Below are positions 5,727 to 12,858 of a DNA stretch of 24,013 nt, in pieces (the first letter of the stretch is position 1; each line of letters begins with the position of its first letter). This DNA comes from DATAPD01 sp036265385 (GTDB taxonomy: Bacteria > Acidobacteriota > Terriglobia > Terriglobales > Acidobacteriaceae): contig DATAPD010000051.1 in assembly GCA_036265385.1 (NCBI GenBank), positions 1-24,013 of the forward strand, written 5' to 3'. The notes under the pieces were generated by a model, which was not told the DNA's origin, made no database searches, and saw nothing but the letters and a program-made list of their open reading frames with translations. A program made the position numbers and the translations under genes.

Positions 5727-6452
5727 ATGATTCTGCATGTGAAGCAGAGTCAAAGTTTTTTTATTGTCTGCCTTCTACTGTGTCTGGGCGTTAGCGCGTC
5801 CGAGAAGACCACTTCGCCGAAAACTGTGAGGTGGGCGCAAGGACTTCAAGGCTGCTCTTTTTCCGCTAGTCGAGATGGCAAGTACCACTATCACCTGAAT
5901 TCAGATGACCTGGATGTGACGCTTAGCGTTGACGCTCAAGAACTGCAACTCACCGGACGTAGGCTTGGCCATTTTCTCGGCGTGTTTGTAGAAGCTCGGT
6001 ATAAGGGTGTGGGAAACATGGTGTTTGGTCCAGATACGGCAACCATCGAATATGTGAACCACTACCGCGTTACGAAACAAGCATTCGATCCGGAAACGTT
6101 CTCTCAATCGTTGGAATCTGGCGCCGAAGATGTTTCGGATGAGATGGGCCGCCAAATCGAGAGACACCCCGATCGCGCAGAAAAGCGAGAGCCCATTGCT
6201 CGCGCCTACCAGAAAGATGTCGCGGAACTGCTCGAGTTCGTAAATACTCAAACCATGAAATCGGCCACCCTAAGCCCGGCTGCCCCGAGCAATTCGGGTT
6301 GGATGCTATTCGGCACAAAAAACCGCTGGATTGGGAAATGGAAGAAGCGCGAGGAACTCGTTTTTCGGATCCAACTTGCAGATCGCGTCCTTGAGTTCCC
6401 TTTTACTCTGCCACCTAAAGAGGCGGCTGTCACGTTAAAAGAACGAGATTAG
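5727..6452 (+). CDS. Secreted hypothetical protein
   Basis: 241 residues. The N-terminus QSQSFFIVCLLLCLGVSAS is a clear signal peptide with likely cleavage after VSA or SAS, so the product is exported to the periplasm or beyond. The mature part opens with beta-rich sequence (GKYHYHLNSDDLDVTLSVDA), has a charged helical middle (residues about 125-170), and ends with a beta region and a PFTLPP segment. No catalytic motif or family is recognised. No strong ribosome site is seen before ATG 5727. Convergent with the CBS gene, 12 nt apart. Confidence 0.8.
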   Translation: MILHVKQSQSFFIVCLLLCLGVSASEKTTSPKTVRWAQGLQGCSFSASRDGKYHYHLNSDDLDVTLSVDAQELQLTGRRLGHFLGVFVEARYKGVGNMVFGPDTATIEYVNHYRVTKQAFDPETFSQSLESGAEDVSDEMGRQIERHPDRAEKREPIARAYQKDVAELLEFVNTQTMKSATLSPAAPSNSGWMLFGTKNRWIGKWKKREELVFRIQLADRVLEFPFTLPPKEAAVTLKERD

Positions 6453-6464
6453 ATTCGCGTGCGG

Positions 6465-6875
6465 CTAAGTTCCGAAGCGGCGGGTGTCCGCTTCCCTTTC
6501 TGCCAACTCCCGTAACAGGATGTCGCGCGAGGAGACCAAGCCTTTCAGGTTTTTTCCGTCGCAAATTGGCAGGTGACGGAAACCGAATTCGCGCATCAAG
6601 AACAGGCAGTTTTCGACCGTTTCGTCGCTCGGAACAGTGCGTGGGCGAGGAGTCATAACTTCAGACACACGAGTGGTGCCAGGCTGACGACCCACAGCCA
6701 CGACCCGGTTCATGATGTCACGCTCAGAGATAATGCCGATCAACTCGTCCCCACTCAACACCGGCAGAGCACCGATCCTGTGCTCCATCATGAAACGTGC
6801 GGCCTCTAACACGGTGCGATCCGACTCTATTGAGTAGACTTTTCGATCCCTTACAAGTTCGTATACGTGGGGCAT
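6465..6875 (-). CDS. Two-CBS-domain protein
   Basis: 136 residues from ATG 6875, with AGAGG 5 nt upstream; a GTG two codons earlier is possible. It consists almost entirely of a CBS pair: first CBS about 9-60 (TVLEAARFMMEHRIGALPVL ... GIISERDIM), second about 68-125 (VSEVMTPRPRTVPSDETVEN ... FRHLPICDGKNLKGLVSSRD). The ERDI and SRDI motifs at the ends of each repeat are the usual ribose/phosphate-contact sites. Such stand-alone pairs (Bateman modules) bind adenosyl nucleotides and act as energy-state sensors; no effector domain is attached, so the partner is unknown. Confidence 0.92.
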   Translation of the reverse strand: MPHVYELVRDRKVYSIESDRTVLEAARFMMEHRIGALPVLSGDELIGIISERDIMNRVVAVGRQPGTTRVSEVMTPRPRTVPSDETVENCLFLMREFGFRHLPICDGKNLKGLVSSRDILLRELAEREADTRRFGT

Positions 6876-7040
6876 GGACACCTCTTGCTGCGCTCAGAAT
6901 GTTTAAAGGATGCGATGAGAAGCCCGGACAACAGTGCGGTTACTCTAACATCTAGCTGGTCAGTCTGGGAAGGCGCTGCAAGAAGGGGCTGAAGAAAGGT
7001 TATGCGACGGGCGGTCAAGCCCGCCGCATGCAGTACTGGC

Positions 7041-7634
7041 TCAAAAGCGGAACGTTGGGCCGAAGGTGACTCGCAGGTTATTACGGGCACCGTCATCGAA
7101 GTAAATCTCGTCTCCGACTTCGAGCCGTAAGCCGACTGGCCCTATAAATCCTTCCACACCACCGCCCGGGTATACAGCGAATTTGGCATCGCCGTTCCCA
7201 ACGGCACCCAGAGCGCTCCGGAAACCTGCGGTCGTGCCTTGATTGTTTGTGGTGAAGCTGATCAAACCAACTTTACCAGTGGCGAAGAGTCTAACCGGAC
7301 CCGAACTTGTCTGGAATTTAGGCCCAAACAAACCGTGAAGGATGTGGGTTTTGGAGCGGTCGAACGTTTGAGTTACTCCGTTGTCGAAGATGTTTGTATA
7401 GCTTCGTTCGAAGTCGTAGGCCATTTCTCCTTCCAGCGCGACATTCGGATGAACATTGAAAGCCAGGCGTCCTCCAACACCTACAAAATTTAACGATGGG
7501 TCTGTACGGTCCAATCTGAAATAGTCAGCAAATACCCCAACCTGAACGTGGTCGCTGTCGTGTGACTGCGCGAAAACGGTCCCCGGAAGAACGAAGAAAA
7601 CACCCACCAACAACAACCCTATGGACAACTTCAT
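7041..7634 (-). CDS. Outer-membrane beta-barrel protein
   Basis: 197 residues from ATG 7634 (MKLSIGLLLVGVFF...), with a signal peptide ending near VFAQS. An ATG three codons upstream (7643) is only 2 nt from the AGGAG site, whereas 7634 is 11 nt from it, so the start is not certain. The mature sequence alternates polar and hydrophobic/aromatic residues in about eight strands (VQVGVFADYFRLD, FVGVGGRLAFNV, VALEGEMAYDF, LFGPKFQTS, VRLFATGKVGLISFT, FAVYPGGGVEGFI, LRLEVGDEIYF) and ends VTFGPTFRF, with the C-terminal Phe required for barrel assembly by BAM. It resembles the OmpA-like beta-barrel family (OMP_b-brl). Ligand unknown. Confidence 0.85.
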   Translation of the reverse strand: MKLSIGLLLVGVFFVLPGTVFAQSHDSDHVQVGVFADYFRLDRTDPSLNFVGVGGRLAFNVHPNVALEGEMAYDFERSYTNIFDNGVTQTFDRSKTHILHGLFGPKFQTSSGPVRLFATGKVGLISFTTNNQGTTAGFRSALGAVGNGDAKFAVYPGGGVEGFIGPVGLRLEVGDEIYFDDGARNNLRVTFGPTFRF

Positions 7635-7781
7635 GCAGAACATCTCTCCTGTGTCTTTGTAAGACGCTTACTGTTTGCGAGCTGACGAAACAACACAGAA
7701 AATTGGATGCCATGCTAAACAGCAAAGGTTGGGTTGCGGAGAACGTCGGGAATAAACCAAAGTGGGGTCGATACTGGTTTT

Positions 7782-9077
7782 TCAGTACTTAGTTACATTA
7801 GCAAGAAGTTCGAAAAAGGCTGGAAACGAAACAGCACTGGCAGATGCGCCTGCAATCTGTGTCTCGCCACTGGCTCGCAGAGCTGCGATCGCAAACGCCA
7901 TGGCTATACGGTGATCTCCGAATGAGTTGACCTCGGCTCCGTGCAGATTCTGCCTGCCTGGAATTGTCAGACCATCGTCATGCTCCTCGAATCTGGCGCC
8001 CATAGCGTGCAAACCAGCGGCGATGGAAGAAATTCGATCGGATTCCTTCACGCGGAGTTCTTTCGCGTTACGAAAAACCAGTCCATTTTCACTGTACGGG
8101 GCAATCGCCGCAAGGACAGGAATCTCGTCGATCAGAGCGGCGATATCGGAGTCATGGATCACTCCCCCTTTGAAATTTCCTCCATGCACTTCTAAAGTCC
8201 CGATAAGTTCGCCATGATGTTCCTCGATCTGAATCACGGAAATGCGAAGACCGGCCGCAGCGAGCCAGTCTAATAATCGCGCTCTCGTAGGGTTCATCAA
8301 GACCTGGTCCAGAATCAGGTGTGAATCAGGAAAAATCGCTGCAGCGCAGAGGAAAAAAGCTGCACTCGATAGATCACCAGGGATCTGAACCGCGATTGCA
8401 TTCAGTGACTGTCCACCTTGAATACGGACAGACAAACCGTGCTGATGAATGTCTACACCAAATGCTCGTAAAGCCAACTCCGTGTGGTCGCGAGTGCGGA
8501 CCGGTTCAGTAATCTTGGTCTCACCTTCCGCTTGCAGGCCAGCGAAAAGAATCGCAGTTTTCACCTGGGCACTAGCAATAGGAAGGTTGTAGTCGATTGC
8601 GTGTAGACGAGTCCCCGTGATGCGGAGCGGCGGCCGTCCTCCTTCAAGGGCAAAAATACGTGCGCCCATTTTAGTGAGAGGTGAAATGACACGCTCCATA
8701 GGGCGTCGAGAGAGCGACTCATCTCCGAAGAGTTCGCTCGAAAATTGCTGGCCAGCCAAAATACCACTCAGCATTCGTATGGTTGACCCCGAATTACCAC
8801 AGTCAAGGCAATTTACAGGAGCTCGCAAAGCTGAGTTGCATCCACGAATTTCAATATCACCTGCGGAAGTTCGCTCCCATGACGCGCCCAAATCTCGCAT
8901 GCAGTTCAGCGTGCTTATGCAGTCAGCTGCGGTCGAGTAATTTGAGAGCTGGGTGGAACCTTTGGCCAGTGCTGCCAACATCGCATACCGATGCGAGATC
9001 GACTTGTCACCCGGAACACGAACACTGCCTTGAACGCTACGAGCCGGTTTAACGATTACAGAATCGTTTTTATCCAT
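7782..9077 (-). CDS. aroA: 3-phosphoshikimate 1-carboxyvinyltransferase (EPSP synthase)
   Basis: 431 residues, normal full length. It joins shikimate-3-phosphate and phosphoenolpyruvate to EPSP in the cytosol, step six of the shikimate pathway to aromatic amino acids. Motifs: RVPGDKSISHR with K25, S26 and R30 binding S3P; GNSGSTIR at 94-101 forming the PEP/phosphate site; SLSRRPMERVI; SDIAALIDEIPVLA with the catalytic Asp; LRVKESDRI; and FGDHRIAMA near the C-terminus. The NSGSTIR form is closer to class II than to the E. coli NAGTAMR form. No other aromatic pathway gene is adjacent. Divergent from the PilZ gene across a 134-nt gap. Confidence 0.97.
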   Translation of the reverse strand: MDKNDSVIVKPARSVQGSVRVPGDKSISHRYAMLAALAKGSTQLSNYSTAADCISTLNCMRDLGASWERTSAGDIEIRGCNSALRAPVNCLDCGNSGSTIRMLSGILAGQQFSSELFGDESLSRRPMERVISPLTKMGARIFALEGGRPPLRITGTRLHAIDYNLPIASAQVKTAILFAGLQAEGETKITEPVRTRDHTELALRAFGVDIHQHGLSVRIQGGQSLNAIAVQIPGDLSSAAFFLCAAAIFPDSHLILDQVLMNPTRARLLDWLAAAGLRISVIQIEEHHGELIGTLEVHGGNFKGGVIHDSDIAALIDEIPVLAAIAPYSENGLVFRNAKELRVKESDRISSIAAGLHAMGARFEEHDDGLTIPGRQNLHGAEVNSFGDHRIAMAFAIAALRASGETQIAGASASAVSFPAFFELLANVTKY

Positions 9078-9124
9078 TGGTCTTCTTACTATAACGGAGG
9101 CATACGCCCGCGAAACTCAAGTCT

Positions 9125-9154
9125 TGTGACTGACAGTTCGTGAGAACCGTCACA
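9125..9154. promoter_or_regulatory. Dyad in the aroA/PilZ divergent gap
   Basis: TGTGAC (9125-9130) and GTCACA (9149-9154) are perfect inverted arms, with an inner GTTC/GAAC pair around GTGA. It lies between divergent genes, so it could be an operator serving one or both. Arm spacing does not fit a CRP/FNR site. Weak evidence. Confidence 0.3.
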
Positions 9155-9211
9155 TTTTGGTGTACGTAGCTTCACTGACATTGCTGTTGTCGAGCCACCA
9201 ACCTTGAATCT

Positions 9212-9532
9212 ATGCCGGAACGAAGGGGTCACACACGTGCGTCGATCGAGGTGACTGTCGAACTCTGGGGACGCAACGACTCAGGAGCTGCTTTCACACA
9301 GTCTGTAAAAGCTCGAAATATCAGTGTCGCAGGTGCATTGTTGGTGGGCGTTCAACACAAACTACGTTGTGGGGATGTGATTTCCATCGTAAAAGATCGA
9401 TTTCATGCACGATTCAGGGTCGTGTGGACTCGCGATTCGGGAACTGGAAGTGGAAGCCTAGTAGCCATCCACAAAGTGAACGGACAGCAGTGCCCATGGA
9501 TTGAAGAGCTGCAGTTGACAGCTCAACAATAA
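9212..9532 (+). CDS. PilZ-domain c-di-GMP-binding protein
   Basis: 106 residues, a single PilZ domain. Both signature motifs for cyclic di-GMP binding are present: R5-x3-R9 in RRGHTR and N36-x-S38-x2-G41 in ARNISVAGALL. The following strands (GDVISIVKDRFHARFRVVWT) complete the six-stranded barrel. Stand-alone PilZ proteins act as c-di-GMP-dependent adaptors for motility, secretion or polysaccharide export. The start at ATG 9212 has no strong ribosome site but places the RxxxR motif near the N-terminus as usual. Its stop directly abuts the stop of the convergent gene with no spacer. Confidence 0.92.
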   Translation: MPERRGHTRASIEVTVELWGRNDSGAAFTQSVKARNISVAGALLVGVQHKLRCGDVISIVKDRFHARFRVVWTRDSGTGSGSLVAIHKVNGQQCPWIEELQLTAQQ

Positions 9533-10126
9533 TCATTTGCGGAGTTCTATCGGAACTGGCTGATCGTAGGGGTAAATCACCACCTTGAAAGATTGTCTCG
9601 CATCGAAACCAGTTCGATTGACTGGGAAACTCACGATCACAGTACCTTTCTTTTGCTCGCCTGGCAGAAGCTTGGTTTCCGGCAGCAGCGCCTCAATCGC
9701 GTGTTCCTTAAGACTAGGCAGGGCCCGGAAGTACCGCTCGAAATCCACAATGGATGCAGGCGTATCTTCCAACTTTTTCCCGTCTGAGGTAGTCAGTTCG
9801 CCCTTAATCTCATGAATCCAAAGTGCCTTCTTTCCTGAATTCCTTACAGTGAGAGTAGCTGCCACCATCACCGATTTCTGCCCTGGCATCTCAGCCACAT
9901 CAACGTAGTCCAGAGAACCGGTCCCCTGTGGTTTCGCTCGTTGTACGAATGAAAAAATTCCCGCGACTACAGCTATGGCCGCGAGCACGATCACGACCAC
10001 ACGCGCGGGCGGCAGATTGCGCTTCGCAGTGCCATATTCATCTGCGATATTGATCGTGGGGCCAACACCTAAATCAGAAGTGTTCTGAGATTCTGCTGGT
10101 GATTGCGGACTGTTTTCATCGGGCAT
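9533..10126 (-). CDS. Single-pass membrane protein with Ig-like extracytoplasmic domain
   Basis: 197 residues. A cytoplasmic N-tail of about 41 polar residues is followed by one membrane segment ARVVVIVLAAIAVVAGIFSF (about 41-60). The rest, about 130 residues, is predicted outside the membrane and beta-rich: SVMVAATLTVRNSGKKALWI, then GELTTSDGKKL and LLPGEQKKGTVIVSFPV. The 'T-V-R-N-x-G' plus 'L-P-G-E' layout resembles LEA14/FxLYD or DUF2393-like beta-sandwich domains. No enzyme motif. It lies 39 nt downstream of polX on the same strand and may be co-transcribed. Specific function unknown. Confidence 0.8.
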   Translation of the reverse strand: MPDENSPQSPAESQNTSDLGVGPTINIADEYGTAKRNLPPARVVVIVLAAIAVVAGIFSFVQRAKPQGTGSLDYVDVAEMPGQKSVMVAATLTVRNSGKKALWIHEIKGELTTSDGKKLEDTPASIVDFERYFRALPSLKEHAIEALLPETKLLPGEQKKGTVIVSFPVNRTGFDARQSFKVVIYPYDQPVPIELRK

Positions 10127-10165
10127 ACGAGGCGATTGTAACGCGACGGCTTCGCGAAAAGTGAG

Positions 10166-11908
10166 TTACCCCGAATGCTTCATTGCCTTAGCGAACTGTT
10201 CCGCGGGCAAAGTATTCAGTACATCCTCACGCCTCAGCCAAGCTCGACGAGCCTGCAGGACTCCGTATCGGATCTTGCGCATATGGGACGTGTGATGAGT
10301 GTCGGTGTTGATCACGATCTTCACTCCATGTTGCTTGGCCATGCGCAAATGAACGTCATTCAGATCGAGACGGTCTGGATAGGCGTTCAACTCCATCGCC
10401 ACTTTACGCTTGGCAGCCGCGCGAAGCACCGCATCCATATCGAACTGGTAGGCGTCACGCCGCAACAGTAGGCGCCCAGTGGGGTGGCCGATCACGGATG
10501 TATTTGGGTTCTCGATTGCTTTAAGTATCCGTTCCGTCATCTTGGAACGGTCCTGATTGAACTGCGAATGAACGCTGGCGATCACGATATCCATCTGTGC
10601 GAGAACGGCATCAGACAAGTCCAGTTCACCATCCGAAAGGATGTCCACTTCGATGCCAGCGAAAATCCGTAAACCGCCGATTTGTTTTTCGGCACTGCGA
10701 ATCTTCTCGATGTGACGGAGAGCGCGCTCGTCATCTAGCCCATAGGCGAATGCGAGATTCTTGGAGTGATCCGTAATCGCAATATATTTGTAGCCACGTT
10801 TTAGAGCAGCTTGGGCAAGCTCCTCGATGGTGTTTCGACCATCCGTTTCCACCGTGTGCATGTGCACATCGCCTTGGATGTCTTGTTCGGAGACCAGCTT
10901 CGGCAGCGTGTGAGCACCAGCAGCTTCGATTTCGCCAAGGTTTTCCCGTAGTTCGGGAGGAATGAAATCCAACTGAAGCTTGGCATAAATCTCTTCTTCA
11001 GATTTACCGGCGACCGGCTGATTTCCATCAAGTGTCGCTAAGCTGTACTCACTCAGGGTGTAGCCCATCTTCAAAGCGCGTTGGCGAAGCGCAACATTAT
11101 GGGCTTTCGACCCCGTGAAATATTGCATGGCTGCACCGAACGATTCCGGGGGAAGCATGCGCACATCGACCTGCATCCCACTTCGCATCCGGAAACTGAT
11201 CTTGTTCTCGCCTTGTGCGATGATTTCTGTAAGTCCCGGAAAACGAATCAAGAGCTCGACAATCTTCGCGCGTTCCTCCGCATTGCAACATGCAGGTCCA
11301 GTCACGAGCACATCCAGATCACCGATGGTTTCGCGCCCCCTACGCAAGGAACCAGCAGGAGTAATCGCATCGATGCCCGGAACTTGCTTTAAATGCTCCT
11401 GAAGTTTGTTCGCCACATCTTCAGCAACATCAATCAAAAAACGGCCTCCAATACGTCGATAGTCTTCCAGCGCTTTCAGCAGCTTGGTTTCGTGCTTCTC
11501 CCCCATACGGGGCAGAGTTCGAATCTTGCCTTCACGGGCGAGCCTCGCCACTCCTTCTATGTCACAAACCTGGTAAGAGCTCCATATAAGGGCTATTGTT
11601 TTCGGCCCAAGACCTTGCACCTTCAAAAGCTCCAGCATCGACGGATGATATTTCTTAAGTAGTTCGGCTTGGATTGCGAGGCGGCCCTCTTTCAGAATCT
11701 CTTGGATATTTGTAAGCATACCCTTGCCGATGCCAGGGATTTCCAGAACTTTCTTCGGTTCATGGATGATGTCAGCTATCCGTTGTGGAAGTGCTTCGAT
11801 GGCTTGGGCAGCATTGCGATAGGAACGTATCCGGAAGGAATCCTGCCCGTCGATCTCAAGCAGGTCAGCGGTGTCATAGAGGATATTTGCGATCGCCTTG
11901 TTATCCAT
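10166..11908 (-). CDS. polX: DNA polymerase/3'-5' exonuclease PolX
   Basis: 580 residues, the usual length for bacterial PolX. N-terminal helix-hairpin-helix 8-kDa-like domain with HhH motifs LEIPGIGKG (about 55-63) and VQGLGPKT (about 97-104). Nucleotidyltransferase core with AGSLRRGRETIGDLDVLV, where D197 and D199 are metal ligands, and the third Asp D248 in QVDVR. C-terminal PHP phosphoesterase starts at GDVHMHTVETDGRN (H349, H351) and continues with YIAITDHS, the HSQFNQD region and NTDTHHTS near the end; it carries the metal-dependent 3'-5' exonuclease and AP-endonuclease-like activity. Role is gap-filling in base excision repair. It lies 44 nt after the pseudopilin gene on the same strand. 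Confidence 0.96.
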   Translation of the reverse strand: MDNKAIANILYDTADLLEIDGQDSFRIRSYRNAAQAIEALPQRIADIIHEPKKVLEIPGIGKGMLTNIQEILKEGRLAIQAELLKKYHPSMLELLKVQGLGPKTIALIWSSYQVCDIEGVARLAREGKIRTLPRMGEKHETKLLKALEDYRRIGGRFLIDVAEDVANKLQEHLKQVPGIDAITPAGSLRRGRETIGDLDVLVTGPACCNAEERAKIVELLIRFPGLTEIIAQGENKISFRMRSGMQVDVRMLPPESFGAAMQYFTGSKAHNVALRQRALKMGYTLSEYSLATLDGNQPVAGKSEEEIYAKLQLDFIPPELRENLGEIEAAGAHTLPKLVSEQDIQGDVHMHTVETDGRNTIEELAQAALKRGYKYIAITDHSKNLAFAYGLDDERALRHIEKIRSAEKQIGGLRIFAGIEVDILSDGELDLSDAVLAQMDIVIASVHSQFNQDRSKMTERILKAIENPNTSVIGHPTGRLLLRRDAYQFDMDAVLRAAAKRKVAMELNAYPDRLDLNDVHLRMAKQHGVKIVINTDTHHTSHMRKIRYGVLQARRAWLRREDVLNTLPAEQFAKAMKHSG

Positions 11909-11952
11909 GAGCGCGATCCAAATTGTATCGCTTGTGGCGGAGGGAGGCAGCC

Positions 11953-12363
11953 CTACCAGGAGGAGTAGTTTGTTCCGTCGCTAGCGGTCAGGTTGGCACC
12001 GCTGTGAACATCTGTAATTCCCGGCTGCTGCTGATCCACAGCTAACAGAACATCTTCCTGTTCGAGTTGCCAAGTGTCGTTCTTGTTCGTAAACGGGTCG
12101 GTTGGAATCTGCTTAATGTATCCAGCTTGCACAAGGTCGTCGAGCGACTGAGGGGCACGCTGTTTGTCGAGTGTGAACTGCGAAATCACGGAACGAAGAG
12201 TGAAGAGATCCTGACGCAACACAGATTCCCGCGCGCGCAGGATGGATTGGGTGTAGAGCGGCACGGCCACCGAGACAAGGATCAGGATCATGCTGATAAC
12301 GATCATCATTTCGATGAGCGTGAAACCGCGCGATCCTTTTCGTCTTGTTCGGCTGCGTTGCAT
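11953..12363 (-). CDS. GspG-like pseudopilin (second)
   Basis: 136 residues from ATG 12363, coupled to the previous pseudopilin as TAATG. A basic leader ends at G, then FTLIEMMIVISMILILVSVA gives the type IV prepilin signature: cleavage between G and F with Glu at position +5, then a hydrophobic helix. The globular part has VISQFTLDKQRAPQSLDDLV and YIKQIPTDPFTNKNDTW, the GspG layout (disordered loop, 'P-x-D-P-[WF]'). It would be processed by a prepilin peptidase and assembled in an inner-membrane pseudopilus of a type II secretion or type IV pilus-like machine. No ATPase, peptidase or GspF gene is in the window. Confidence 0.9.
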   Translation of the reverse strand: MQRSRTRRKGSRGFTLIEMMIVISMILILVSVAVPLYTQSILRARESVLRQDLFTLRSVISQFTLDKQRAPQSLDDLVQAGYIKQIPTDPFTNKNDTWQLEQEDVLLAVDQQQPGITDVHSGANLTASDGTNYSSW

Positions 12364-12851
12364 TACCAATCCTTATACTTAGTGCCATCCAAGGCTGAAC
12401 CTTCAGATTTGCTAAACACGTCAAACACGTTCTGACCGCCAAAGGATTCCGAGTTTGGGTCATCCTGTACTGAGCGCATGCCCCACTCTTGCCGACCAGT
12501 CATCGGATCGGTAGGTATCTTCCGAAGGAACCGCATCTTCTTGCCGCCTACATCGACTCCTTTGACCAGAGTTTCAAGGTCAGGGGGATACCCTTCGGAG
12601 CCAACCTTGACTTGGAAAGCGCCTCGAAGGGAAGCGTCTTTGTAACGATCAATTGCGTCGCGCATGCTCCACAAATCGTAGCGAAGCTCCCGCTCCTTTT
12701 CTCGCTTGATCGTGATCTGCACATACGGCACCGCCATACTTGTCAGAACCATCAAGATCACAATCGCAACAATCAGCTCGACCAAGCTGAATCCGCGCAC
12801 GGATCGCGTTTTGCGAGTCGATTCGGTCTTATTGTGCAAACAAACTTTCAC
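12363..12851 (-). CDS. GspG-like pseudopilin (first)
   Basis: 162 residues from GTG 12851, 7 nt after the secretin stop. Basic leader, then RG-FSLVELIVAIVILMVLTS with the prepilin cleavage site and Glu +5. The globular part contains LRYDLWSMRDAIDRYKDASL, EGYPPDLETLVKG and LRKIPTDPMTGRQEWGM, the GspG core. A Ser/Gly/Asn-rich segment near the C-terminus (DDPNSESFGGQNVFDVFSKS) precedes a final YKDW; the companion protein also ends in Tyr-x-x-Trp after a DGT motif (DGTNYSSW here DGTKYKDW). Two GspG-like genes in tandem after a secretin imply a minor and a major subunit, or partners in one fibre. Confidence 0.9.
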   Translation of the reverse strand: MKVCLHNKTESTRKTRSVRGFSLVELIVAIVILMVLTSMAVPYVQITIKREKERELRYDLWSMRDAIDRYKDASLRGAFQVKVGSEGYPPDLETLVKGVDVGGKKMRFLRKIPTDPMTGRQEWGMRSVQDDPNSESFGGQNVFDVFSKSEGSALDGTKYKDW

Positions 12852-12858
12852 GTAAGTT

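Noticed and set aside
9125..9154. CRP/FNR-type site suggested by TGTGAC...GTCACA
   Set aside because: The arms are 18 nt apart, whereas CRP-type sites need about 6; kept only as a weak dyad.
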